From Apodospora peruviana (Eukaryota > Ascomycota > Sordariomycetes > Sordariales > Lasiosphaeriaceae): a DNA stretch of 64,000 nucleotides. Position 1 is the first letter of the stretch. Each line of letters opens with the position of its first letter. A model generated the notes under the pieces. That model saw only the letters and a list, made by a program, of their open reading frames with translations. It made no database searches and was not told where the DNA came from. Location: the NCBI GenBank assembly GCA_033439685.1, contig JAUEDM010000002.1, positions 2,356,001-2,420,000 of the forward strand, read 5' to 3'. This document shows positions 22,803 through 33,349 of the stretch, piece by piece. Made by a program: the position numbers and the translations under genes.

Positions 22803-24602
22803 ATGTCGTCTTTTTTCACAACCTCCGGAGCTCAGAAAAAACGGAAACGAGCTGTAACAACATCCGACAGCCCAAAGAAACGGCTTGCACCCTCGTCTAC
22901 ACCAAAACCCCCGGCCAAATCTCGCCCCGCGTCCAATAAGACCATTGAGCGTGACGAGTCGATATCTGGTAGCGATCTGGAAAGCGATGTGAGCGGGGAC
23001 GAGATACTGGACCAAGAAAGCGACGATGCGGCCTCGGACGAATCCGAAAACGAGGGAGAGACGGCCGCCGAGAAGCGGTTAAGGCTGGCACAGCGATACC
23101 TGGAGAAGACTCGGCAAGAGGTGGACGACTTCGGGTTCGATGCCGAGGAGATTGACAGAGACCTCCTCGCCGAGCGCCTTCAGGAGGATGTCGCCGAATC
23201 CAAGGGAAAGATATACCGGAGGTTGGCTTCAGAGCTCGACTTCGCCAAGGCCGACCACACCCAGTTTCGCTGGAATTCAAACACCGTGACGGGGGTTGCA
23301 GTATGCCCACCGTATGCGTACACAACGACAAAGGACGGGTTTCTTACCAAGTGGAAGCTACAAGACCTGCCCAAGGACCAATGGCCGCAGACAACGAGGA
23401 AAAAGCCCAGGAAGCCGCCAGCGCCGCCGAAACGGAAACCCGAGAGAATCCGCTACTCGAGATCCGACCCCAAGAAAGCAAAAGACAAGATGTTCAAAGG
23501 CCACACAGGAGGGATTCTCACCGTCAAAGCCTCGCAAGACGGCAAGTTTGTCGTCACGGGAGGCACCGACAAGCGCCTCGTCGTCCATGACGCCGAAACG
23601 CTCACCCCTCTCCGCGCATTCACGCAGCACCGCGACGCCGTCACGGGTCTCGCCTTCCGCCGCGGCACCAACCAGCTCTTCTCCAGCTCCAAGGACCGGA
23701 CAGTAAAAGTCTGGTCCCTGGACGAGCTCGCGTACGTTGAGACCCTCTTCGGCCACCAGGACGAGATTGTCGACGTCGACGCCCTCGCGCAGGAACGCTG
23801 CGTCAGCGTCGGCGCCCGCGACCGGACGGCTCGCTACTGGAAGGTGCCCGAAGAGTCCCAGCTCGTCTTTCGGGGTGGCGAGAAGAAGACGTCCAAAAAC
23901 GTCCCTGCCGGATCCGCCGCCCATGAGGGCAGCATGGATAGGGTCGCCATGATCGACGACGACCTGTTTGTGACGGGCAGCGACAACGGCGCGCTCGCGC
24001 TCTGGGGCACCCACAGGAAGAAGGCCATCCACGTCGTCCCGTACGCGCACGGCATCGAGCCGCCGTTGAAACTGTCGGAGGTCTCGGCCGAAGCGAACCC
24101 GGACCCCAAGGTCATCCCGGCGCCGCAGCCGCGCGGCATCACGGCGCTGCGGACGGTCCCGTACTCGGACGTTATTCTTACCGGCAGCTGGGACAGCTGC
24201 GTAAGGGTGTGGAGGCTGAGCGAGGACAAGAAGAAGATTGAGCCTGTCGGGATACTTGGGTCTTCCGTGGATCCGGCCGCATCAGAAGAAGGAGCGTCGT
24301 TGATAAATAGATCAGCAGTAGTCGATAACCAGACAGAGGTGGCAGAAGGAGGAGCCAGTAGCAGTATAGTCAGGGGCATTGTGAACGACATCGCCCTCTT
24401 TGAGCGCGGAGACAGAGGGAAGGATGGTCTGTGCGTGGTAATCGTCACGGGCAAGGAGATGCGCCTGGGCAGATGGAAGACGATGAAAGAGGGAAGATGC
24501 GGCGCCATGGTCTTTGAAGTGCCCCGGTTCCCCAAGCAGCAGAAGAAGATGACAACGGAAGAATCGAACGGCGAGGTAGTAATGTCTGAAGATGAGGACT
24601 GA
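22803..24602 (+). CDS. RRP9: U3 snoRNP WD40 protein Rrp9/U3-55K
   Basis: Single exon of 599 residues from ATG at 22803. Rrp9 binds the box B/C motif of U3 snoRNA in the nucleolus and is needed for 18S rRNA processing. The N-terminal 100 residues are Lys-rich then acidic, followed by the conserved region AAEKRLRLAQRYLEKTRQEV and ELDFAKADHTQFRWNSN that precedes the propeller in this family. WD40 repeats follow, for example FKGHTGGILTVKASQDGKFV, FSSSKDRTVKVWSLDEL and LFGHQDEIVDVDALAQERCV, with ILTGSWDSCVRVWRLSEDKK near the end. Length matches Rrp9 proteins (about 570-600). It is divergent from PRE1 and convergent with the ULP2-type gene. Confidence 0.93.
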   Translation: MSSFFTTSGAQKKRKRAVTTSDSPKKRLAPSSTPKPPAKSRPASNKTIERDESISGSDLESDVSGDEILDQESDDAASDESENEGETAAEKRLRLAQRYLEKTRQEVDDFGFDAEEIDRDLLAERLQEDVAESKGKIYRRLASELDFAKADHTQFRWNSNTVTGVAVCPPYAYTTTKDGFLTKWKLQDLPKDQWPQTTRKKPRKPPAPPKRKPERIRYSRSDPKKAKDKMFKGHTGGILTVKASQDGKFVVTGGTDKRLVVHDAETLTPLRAFTQHRDAVTGLAFRRGTNQLFSSSKDRTVKVWSLDELAYVETLFGHQDEIVDVDALAQERCVSVGARDRTARYWKVPEESQLVFRGGEKKTSKNVPAGSAAHEGSMDRVAMIDDDLFVTGSDNGALALWGTHRKKAIHVVPYAHGIEPPLKLSEVSAEANPDPKVIPAPQPRGITALRTVPYSDVILTGSWDSCVRVWRLSEDKKKIEPVGILGSSVDPAASEEGASLINRSAVVDNQTEVAEGGASSSIVRGIVNDIALFERGDRGKDGLCVVIVTGKEMRLGRWKTMKEGRCGAMVFEVPRFPKQQKKMTTEESNGEVVMSEDED

Positions 24603-25329
24603 TTTTTGCTCGGGGGTGTTATTTGCTATCACTATCAATGGGATCACATCACATAACCATATAGAAGCGGTTAGAGCTTGCGAGTGTTGCTTAAAAATGT
24701 ACATATTTCTCTACTTTGTCTGGTAGTTAAGTAGATATCAGAATTATCTATCAGATACAAAGGAAATTTGTTGTTCAGACGAGCCAGGACTCGGCAAATT
24801 CACTACACAATAAATTTGGTATCCCGGCAGAGGTGAAGTGAGGTATCAAGTGGTAAGACTTGTCCATGCAAGGTAAGTAAGGTAAAAGCACGCATCGCAG
24901 TAACTTGGTCGATATCTACCTGTTGTCATTCGAACCATGCGTAAGTCCGAGTCCAGCCTCAAGTCAAATAAGTCGCAACTCGGTACCTTACTCCAGATCA
25001 TATCATCCAGATCAGTGCAGCGCTGAATGTCTTCCATTCGCTATCTCGCATACCTAATAGACAGCGAGGGATTGAAGAAACTAGTCAGGCAGTCTAACCG
25101 CCTGTCTGTCTACCCTCTCTCCCCCCTTTTCGCTTTCACCGCCACCATCTCTCAACTCATGCCCCGAATGGGCGTAATAGATCAACCGAAACCATCCACC
25201 CATTCAAATGCGGGAAAAACACACACACAGAGAGAGAAGAGAAAGCATGTCCGAAACAGAAAACACACAATTGTCCATCACTCCAAGCCCACCCGCCCGC
25301 CTGTTAAACCCCCAAAAGACCGACCACGA

Positions 25330-25343
25330 ATATGCATGCATAT
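25330..25343. repeat. 14-bp perfect palindrome ATATGCATGCATAT
   Basis: Perfect inverted repeat without a spacer, five bases before the A29 run. Function unknown; it could be chance. Confidence 0.8.
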
Positions 25344-25344
25344 G

Positions 25345-25347
<3 letters not shown>

Positions 25348-25376
<29 letters not shown>
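25348..25376 (+). repeat. Homopolymer A29
   Basis: Twenty-nine consecutive A in noncoding sequence. A retroposed poly-A tail was considered, but no coding remnant precedes it, so a simple mononucleotide repeat is likelier. Confidence 0.9.
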
Positions 25377-25378
<2 letters not shown>

Positions 25379-25567
25379 ATCAACGCCTGTCCATTCCATC
25401 CCCTCCTCTAATTTCACACGCGCAGAAGAACGAACATCAAAACAACATGCTGATTAGGTAGTAACCCGAGCCACTCCTTCCTCTACCAGGTTCAGTTCAG
25501 ATCCCATAATCGATCAACCGGGAACTAAACTTGACCTAGACTCCCTCATTACTCCACTCCTCCTTTG

Positions 25568-28500
25568 TCAAATAACCGACGATTCCGCGTGGGGGTCCGG
25601 GTGGTGGTCCTCTTCGATGAGCAGCTGCGACGAATCCTCTGTCGTCAAATCAATCGGAACCGAGTCCCCATCTTTCGCCATGACGGCAGCTGCTTTCTTC
25701 TTCAAGTATTTACTACCATGATGGTCCTTACGTGCCGGCTGCCTCCGTCCCGCTGAATGACCATAAAAGTATGGGCTGCTTATCCCCTTGTTTGTCGGCG
25801 GCTGCAGCTGTGGCTGGTTGCTAGTCAGACCACTCACCTGATACCGCTGCCGTCGTGACGGCGGACTACCACCCAGCGGCGAGGAGGATGCCACCCTCTT
25901 CTTTTGTGTCGGCGTTGGCGTCGGACGTAAATGGGAAGGCTCACCAGCAGCAGCATCGGAGATCGGCATCTTGCCAGCTGTATTACCACTACCACTACCG
26001 CCGCTGTGGCACACCTTATTCGAGGAGACCACTTCGACGGCGTCCTGGTCGTCTCTGGGTGTCGTCGTGGGCGCGCTGCCAGTGAGATCATACAGTTCTT
26101 GAATTCCGCCCCTCCGGACCACGGGCAGCCGCTCCTTTGGAGGAGAACGCGATAGAGTTTTGGTTCGTTCTTCCGTGTCGGGAGTCTTCGACTTGACTTG
26201 CTCCACGATACGATGGTATGGGTTCTCCCCTAGTACTGGTGAACCAGCAGGTTTGCGACGCAATGCGGATGTCTCGGGCTGCTGCCATGATGACGAATGG
26301 GATGGAGAAGACCGCGAGGAGGAGCCTTTCCCGAGACTACTTTCAACGGTATGCCGGACTTCATGGTCGATGTTGTCTGCTTGGAGGATGAGGACCATCT
26401 CGTCACTGGATCCCTCTTTGGTGGCCGCCGCAGACTGCCGACTTGCAGATTCGGTTTCTTTCGGTGACGTAGAAGACAACGGCGGTTCATCTTTGCCTGT
26501 CTCGAGGGAAGAAGCATGAGCTGTCAACTTGCTGCTCAGACCTGCAAGGTGATCCTGGATGATGCCCGCCGACGGAGAGATAGCTCCCGCGGCGAGGCCA
26601 TTCTTCTCAGAACCAGGGGATTTTGTGCCGGGCGAACGAACAGCGGAGACATTCTGAGCTCCAGACCGAGCCATCTGTTTTTGGGTGTCGGTCGTTGTCT
26701 GGACAGAAGCAGACTGCGCATCTGTGTGGTCTGTCGGTGCATTATTACCGTGTTTTTCCCTCATGCACTCCTCCTGCTTCTTCCTCCTGTACTCCTCCTG
26801 AGCAGTTTGATATGTCTTTTGCTCTGATAAAATGCGGTCTCGCCAGTCGATCCGTGACTTCCGCCCGTCGATGTCCCACTCGGGGTGATCTCTCTTTAGT
26901 AGGGTTCGAACAAATCGATCCGGGTCTTTGACGAACTCCTGGATGTAGCCCAGGAGATAAACGCCGCAGTCGCAGAAGTTATCCTGTTCCGGTATATGCG
27001 AAGCCTTCGTCCCGACTGCATTAGGTACTTCCTCGAGCTTCTTGTTCTTTTTATCTCTCATCTCCTCGACAAGATACTGCTTCAGCGACTGGACGGCCGG
27101 GGAGTGGGCCGAGCCCAAAGAGTCGAGAGTGATGATCCGGAAGTCCTCTGGGTCGTATTGCCTAGGCGCCAACGTTTTCTTACCACGTTTTGGCGCCTTG
27201 CGAGCACTAGGCGCTACATTTCCGGCAACCGTGCGGTCCTCAGCAGCTAGATCCACGATACCTTCCACCCCATCTCCATTTTTGCCAGCAAGATTAGAGC
27301 TACCATTCTCTGGCGGACAGTCGATTGATAAACGACTTATCTCGATATCTGGCATTTCGAGGTCCGGTGGCACCGCATCATTCGAACTCGTCTTTTGTGT
27401 GGTATCGGGCGTTTCCTCATCGGCATGATGGCTAATCGTAACCGGGGAGCGTTTTGGCGCCTCCGGGTCTAATCTACTTGGATTGCAGATTATGGCCACC
27501 CACCAGTGGAAATGCTCGTTAACTGGAACGACGATGTAGTCATATGAGAACAAGTCCACCTTCGACGTCCAAGTCTTCACACCATCGTAATTTATGTGCC
27601 TGCCTCCCCTACCAGACTTAAGCTTTTCATAGAAATACGAATTGTGCATATAGACCCGCTTGCTCAGTTCAGGATGTCTCGAGTCGAACGAATCGAAAAG
27701 GTACCTGAGGCCAAAGCCAATTAGATTGTCGTTCAGGCATTGGCCTTCATCCAGCCTTGGAATATCGTCCTTGTTCACTGTAGTCCGGTGGAACACAAGC
27801 GGAATCTTCCAGTCCCTTGCCCACTCGGTGTTGGATTCAGACCATCGGGGAGTCTCTGCAGGAGGAGAGGGGGGATCTCCATGAAGACGAGCTTCAACAC
27901 CAGATCCTTGCAGGGCGCTCCGTGTGTTTCCTCGCGTCTCCCTTGGCAGAAGCAAGGCTGCCGTATAGGATTGGGGATGTTGGGCCTGTCGATCCGCTGT
28001 TGATGTCTTCATCCGGTCCTTGACTTGGGTCCGAGCTGTGTCGGGGTCGTCAACAGGCCGGTGAGAAGTTGCATTGGCAAAGCCATTCTGCTGGGCCGGC
28101 GACCTCGATTTATTGATCATATCCGGATGGCGCTTTGGCACGTCAAAAGCCGAGTGATAATCCGGGTTGGCAAGACCATTCCTCTGGGCCAGCGACCTCT
28201 CCTGATAGATCACCTCTTTCTGACGGTCTAGGTCGTCAAAAAGGCGAGCGCTTGGAGGTGCTGGCATCTTGCTTGTCAACTTTTGGTTAACATCGACGAG
28301 TGTCTTCTCCCAAATGCTCGATAGTTTGGCGCTGAAAAGTGGTTAGCAAATGGAAACACATCACGTTTGATCGAGAAATAATACCTCGTCTCCTTCTTAA
28401 CAGAGCACGATTTCAAGTTTCTCTCGGCCCAGCGGGCAACCTCAGTTGCATCCGCTTTGTTTTGGAATTTCAACATCAACATCCGTCCGATCTGCCCGAT

Positions 28501-29454
28501 CTGCGAATGATCTTCCGTTGATTGATCAATCTTGACGAGCTCGCTCTCGAGGTCGTAGTACAACGTGTTGGCCTTCTTAGTGATCCTCAGCCAAGGGTCT
28601 TCCTCAACTTCGCTTCCATCTGTGTGAAACGCACGGAGCTCTTCATGACCCTGACTATGACATTTGCGCAACCAGACTTCGCCTCCACCGTCCTTAGAGC
28701 CCGCTTCTTTACTTGACGAGTTCTCGAGAAACCTATGCTTTGGAAGGCAAACCGCAGCTTTCACCCGGAAACCAACGCCGATAGGGTCACCCCGCGCCGT
28801 GGCCCATTGAGTCGAAGCTATGTCTCCTCTTTCGGAGACGCTTGGCGGGTTGCCCTTGTTGTGGTTTGCAAGTGGCCTCGGAGGTTGTCTACTGTGCGGG
28901 CCCTCGCCTAGCTCGTCATCCTCAATCTCGATTGGGTGTTTCCGAGCTTTTTTTGCTCTCGGATAAAATTGAGAGTCTGCACCATCGGCAGGGAGCAACT
29001 GGGTTGAGGCCGGGCGGCTGCGAATGGGTGGCCGGACAGGTTCCAAGATAGCTAGCTCGTCGCCAGAGTTGTCAATAATCTCATCGCGGCCATGCTCGAT
29101 GCTAGCATGTCGCCTCGCGTAAAGACTTGATTCCCCGCGAGGGCGGGAACCACGTCTATTTGTTCGAAGCTTTTTAAGGTTCTCTTCCATAGAAAGATAC
29201 TCTTTTGCTCTTGGTCCGCCCGCGTTGCTCATCAACGTCGCGCTCCCCTGGCTCCCTTGAACTGAAGCTCTTGGCGCTGGATCGAACGTCGAGTCTTCCA
29301 AGGGTGGTGCAAAGCCGCTGGTTGTGTATTCGGAGCTGTCTTTCCGTGGCCGTTTCGCTGGGGGTGCTTCAGTGGGCTTGGGATGTCCATTGAGGGTATT
29401 CACAGGGTTGATAAATGCGCCTATACTGGCGAGAGTCTTGCGAAAGGAGGCCAT
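25568..29454 (-). CDS. ULP2: ULP2-type SUMO deconjugating protease
   Basis: Complement join 25568-28331, 28385-29454; 1277 residues. C48-family cysteine protease, probably nuclear, trimming SUMO chains as Ulp2/SENP6-7 do. The catalytic domain starts near WARDWKIPLVFHRTTVNKDD and has the full triad: His about 632 in EHFHWWVAIICN, Asp about 760 in RIITLDSLGS, and Cys about 812 in EQDNFCDCGVYLLGY with its Gln. About 128 residues lie between His and Asp, far more than in Ulp1, which is why I favour the Ulp2 branch. The N-terminal 350 residues are partly disordered with a folded part near HRFLENSSSK and DPWLRITKKANTLYYDLES. The C-terminal 450 residues are Ser/Pro-rich. The 53-nt intron (28332-28384) joins KKET to SAKLSSIWEKTL. 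The start at 29454 is the first ATG; the frame is open further upstream without one. Confidence 0.85.
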
Positions 29455-30666
29455 GTTGAGTACCTCCTCCACATCCACACTCGTCCGCCGCCAGTCCGCC
29501 GTCACCTCAGTCGCACGACAAGTCCTTGCACGCCCATACGTTTGGAGACAGGGCGGCCAAGTATCAAATTAATCAAGGCAGGCTCTGCTTAATTGTCGGT
29601 CGAAATCGAGGACCGACAGTGAAGATGCGTGCAGCTCAGTCTTTCGCAGTTTTCGCATTCTGGAATGCCAGTACTTTGCAATTAAGCCGCGCCTGTGCGC
29701 TCGATGCGCCGATTTGATCTTTTTCGGAGTTGGACCTTTGTCGGCTGTAGTGGGAGGGACTCTGAGAAAAAGGTGGACGGCTTCGTCAAGGATGTCTTGG
29801 TGGACTCGCTCTCGGGGTCTCGTCGCTGTGGAGCCGTGACAGGGCGCGGTCAGCAACTTCAAAGTTCGGAACCTCTGTCAGTCTGTATCTTGTACACAGT
29901 AGAGGGCGTGTCAAGCCTTAGTTGGTCCAGCTGCTGAAGGAAACCGGCAGGTGCACAGGCTGTCGGCGGGTCGTGGGGACTACGAAAGCAGCGCTGCTCG
30001 AGATCAAATTGAAGAGTTCACGATTGTCGATTGTCGACAGTGGGGCGTTTGCAAATCGCAAGCGGCAGCCTCCAGGTGACAGGGAGTGCACGACGGCCCG
30101 ACGTTGATGTCACCTGCCCTGGCTGGTCCCTGAGCGTTGGAACGGCGTCACGGCGGGACGCACGGCCCTGGCACGCTTGCCGCTGGCCTGGGCTTGCATT
30201 TGCTGGCGGCCACAGGGGGTTTAAAATTTTAAGCCTTCAAGGGCACCACTCTGGCACTCGCTCGCGACTTTATATATAAATAATACCATCGTCCCATACA
30301 TGCTATAGCGAGATTTCGCTGCTGCGTCGTCCGTTTTAGTTAGGATTTGGCGCCGTTTTTAGCAGGTTTGAACAGTAAGTACCCCGTGAGTACAAGTTAC
30401 AGCAGACCCATGTTTCTTCTGAGCAACTCCAAGTCGGGCGGCTCCTTAAGTCCCCAGATACGGTCCAAAACCACGCCCGCACAAGGTAGATATCATTTGC
30501 TTGCGTAACGGCTCTACTCACTGACACTCAAAAGGGGCCCTAGCTAGGTAAGGTGCCCCTTCGTAAGCAGGTAGGAACACTGGATCAAGGCAGGCACATC
30601 TCCCATTGTCTAGATAGAACCTACCTAGGTAAGTATCTAAAGGCAATATTGCCAGTCTTAAATCGA
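29455..30666. other. Upstream region of ULP2-type gene, no gene seen
   Basis: Leader and promoter of the reverse-strand gene, then AT-rich sequence near 30240-30300. TAGGTAAG and CCTAGGTAAG motifs occur near 30545 and 30622. No upstream part of the amidase relic is recognisable here. Confidence 0.5.
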
Positions 30667-30837
30667 ATGGCCCTCCCGCTGGGAACTCTCAACTACAACG
30701 GCCGGGGATTCGGGATGCTCGTCGTGGGAGGCGCCAATTCCGAGAGGAAGCTGATCGAGGTGATAAGTGCGTGGGATAAGGCCCTCAACCCGGTGAAGCC
30801 GCCTGCTGCTCTTCTGGATAGGAGTAAGGCGGCCTAG
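30667..30837 (+). pseudogene. Amidase C-terminal relic
   Basis: A 56-codon piece, MALPLGTLNYNGRGFGMLVV through KLIEVISAWDKAL to a TAG stop, reads like the last part of fungal amidase-signature enzymes, where PLGTLNYNGRPFGM-type sequence precedes the final helix. Full enzymes of this family have about 450-600 residues with a Ser-cis-Ser-Lys triad; none of that is found upstream on this strand within 1.2 kb. The frame continues open to 30553, but that part has no amidase likeness. It is probably what remains of a deleted or decayed gene. Likeness is from memory of the family and moderately sure; whether it is still transcribed is unknown. Confidence 0.5.
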
Positions 30838-31398
30838 CTAGAAGTGAACTCTCTAAGAGAAAGTGCAGGTGGTATGTAGGTAAGGGAGGTAGGTTGCGGC
30901 AGCAGCGACCTGTCTGCTGGACCGCAAGGTCCGTGGCGTGTGAAAATATCAGCTAGTTCGTCTTGTTTCGGAAAGAAATGACCATTTCCCCCGGCCGGAC
31001 AATATTACAATAAAAGGACAACTAAAGTTTGGCGGGCAGCTTGGGGTTTTGTATGGTGGTCACGGAAATTGTACACCTCTGCCGGTGTTATAAAGGTTAG
31101 TGCAGATACTTTACAAGGCCCTGTTTGCACAAAACCCCGTTGTATCTACAAGATATCACTAATATTCATATCATTCCATGAAGACCTTGGATCTCTAGAG
31201 AGTAGAGCCGGTATCATGCTAGGGAAGATAAAATGTGGGGTTTAGTAAAATGAACATTAGGTTTTTTTCTTGTCCAGAAGGGGTTTTGGAAGGTAGTTGC
31301 ACTAACCTTTCAAAACCTGGCCAGAAGTGTAAGGTAGGTAGGTAGGTACCAGGTAGGTACCTCCTTAGGGATGTAACCCATTTTGCTAAGTACAGTTT
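30838..31398. other. Intergenic with AGGT/ACCT repeats
   Basis: Between the amidase relic and the oxidoreductase 3' end. It holds the densest AGGT cluster of the window at 31332-31363. No gene seen. Confidence 0.6.
31332..31363. repeat. AGGT/ACCT tetranucleotide cluster
   Basis: Seven AGGT-type units, AGGTAGGTAGGTAGGTACC then AGGTAGGTACCT, with internal palindromes. It belongs to the same dispersed family as 13353-13370. Confidence 0.85.
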
Positions 31399-32533
31399 TC
31401 ACCACCATTTCTCAAACAACACCCGATCTGCCTCCATCCCCAGACCACCCGTTTCCACAGGCGACGTGAGTTCCCTAACGAACTGGTCCGTCATGCTCGG
31501 GACTCCGCAGACGTAGACGTACGTGCCTTCCTGGTCGTCGCCGTCGCCATCGCCGAGACCGAGACCGAGGGCGGAAGCGACGTCTTGTTTTGTGATCCTT
31601 CGACGGAGAAACGGCGTTTGGACCCGTCCGTTGCAGCAGGGGATGGTCTCTTTCTTCTCATCAGGAGGAGTAGTTGGGGTTGGCCCGGTTCCAGTTCCGG
31701 AAGTGAGGAATAATTTGAACTTGCCTTTCACGGAGGCGGGAGCAGCACAGCCGTCGGGGCAGGGAAAGGGAGAGAACAGCCCAGCTATTCGGTCGAGAAA
31801 GTGGATCCTTTTACTGTCGAATGGCCCTTCAACGTCGGACGGGGGGTTTTTGACCGAGTAAAAGAAGTGGACTTCAGGGGTATTGTTCTTGTTGTTGAGG
31901 TCGGCAATGGAGCTGAGCATGCTCGTGAGCGGGTTGATACCGACTCCGCCAGCCAGGAAAATTACCTTTCGGATGGGTTCAGGTTTGAGTGGAAAGGGGG
32001 GATAGACGAATGCGCCGCCCACGCGGACGTGCAGGACGGATTGAAGTATGGAAGAGGGCGGCTGTTGCCACAGCCAGGCAGCAGGCGGGTTTGAGGGGGA
32101 TTTCTGGATGGCGAGTTCAAGATAAGCGTATTTTTTGCTGTCGGATGGTGGAGATGCTGCTGAGGGCGGAGAGGTGATGGTGAAGCCGCCCGCTTGGGCC
32201 ACGGTGGGCACGTAGACGTCGAGCCATTGGCCTGGGAGGAACTGTGAGGTCGAGTGTAAGTGTTCAGCGGTGATTGATCCAGGCAGTTAAAACAGTAGAT
32301 GCGTTTACTTTGATCATTCCGTCATCTGGAGTCTCGAGACGGAAGACTCGGATCGAGTCATTGATTTCATCGATTTCTCTGATGATCACTCTATGCAGAG
32401 ACTGCAGGCGGGGTTGAGTTCATTGATATCTGTGTCAGCGAATTGCAGTTCATACTTCATAGGTGGTGCCTGGAGGACATACAACATCACGAGGTTCTTT
32501 TGCCGTCCTTTCGAGGTGACTTTCTTTGCTCAT
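31399..32533 (-). CDS. OXNAD1-like FAD/NAD(P) oxidoreductase
   Basis: Complement join 31399-32241, 32309-32401, 32483-32533; 328 residues. Exon 1 (17 codons) ends at a GTATGT donor and exon 2 at GTAAAC; both phases are 0. The ferredoxin-reductase-like FAD domain comes first (LHRVIIREIDEINDSIRVFR, then FLPGQWLDVYVPTV), followed by the NAD-binding domain with AGGVGINPLTSMLSSIADL, and it ends YVYVCGVPSMTDQFV to VLFEKWW. This is the architecture of OXNAD1-type proteins; substrate and electron partner are not established. The last part contains a Gly/Asp-rich low-complexity insertion. There is no clear mitochondrial presequence. It is divergent to CDC16 with 816 bp between starts. Confidence 0.85.
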
Positions 32534-33349
32534 GACGAACGTTGATATTGTTCGGTTGGGTGTTGTTGATATAGCACCGTGTAAGTAATAAGGTAAGCAG
32601 GTACCAGGTATTGGGAAGTTGCGGATCTTTTCCGACTAAAGTTCCGTTATTGCCTGTGAACTACCTCACAGGCCAGGTTTGGCCTAATTAGCTGTTTACG
32701 GGACTATATTAAACAGAAATAGACTGCGGCTTCTGGCTTGTGGCTTCACCAGAATCAGCAACTTATACACACATCAGTAAGACAAAGTGGATTGCACACG
32801 TAGGTACCATGGAAAGACGCGAATGGTGGTTATGGGATAAGCTGCTTCAGATCGTCGATAATAATGTCGAAAATGTCGAAAATGTATAGGTACTACACGC
32901 AATCGCAACGAGATTTTGTGTCCGGTCTTTTAAACAATTTTCTCGACTGTTTTTCTTTTATTTTTTAATTTCCTTTTGGGGTACGGGGATAATCAAGTGG
33001 CTTTCACTGCGGTATACGACGGGACTGGTGAAGTTGGAATAAGCATTTGCAACCATGGAACACTAAAAAGGTCCAGCCCCACCACTCCACCACAACGCGT
33101 CCCTGCATCCCCGCAGCATCGCAGGCCGTGGAAGTCGCGTTGGATTTCGCAGCTTTCGAGGAGCTCTTGGTATCAGTCGCAACTGCTCGAACACCTCAAC
33201 AAGCGGGCGACTTGGCTCTTTCTCAATGTTTATTGCTGCGATTCAGTTTCCCTCCCCGACCGCCAGCACCACCACCACATCGACCGAGACTCGATTAAAC
33301 ACTCGCACGCCAACCAAGCGACAGATCGAGAAAAGTGCATGGCAAAAAC
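32534..33349. promoter_or_regulatory. Shared upstream region oxidoreductase/CDC16
   Basis: 816 bp between divergent starts. It includes GGTAAGCAGGTACCAGGTA near 32590-32609 and an AT-rich, T-rich stretch at 32930-32970. It presumably contains both promoters and leaders. Confidence 0.5.

Larger units (their letters stand above)
24603..25567. other. Convergent intergenic region with A29 tract
   Basis: Between the 3' ends of RRP9 and the SUMO protease. It holds a 29-base A run and a nearby 14-bp perfect palindrome, both listed separately. The flanks are C-rich. No coding frame is supportable. Confidence 0.6.

Noticed and set aside
25348..25376. Poly-A tail of a retroposed gene copy
   Set aside because: No coding remnant or target-site duplication visible next to the A run.
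30553..30666. N-terminal extension of the amidase relic frame
   Set aside because: Open but without amidase likeness; probably chance extension.
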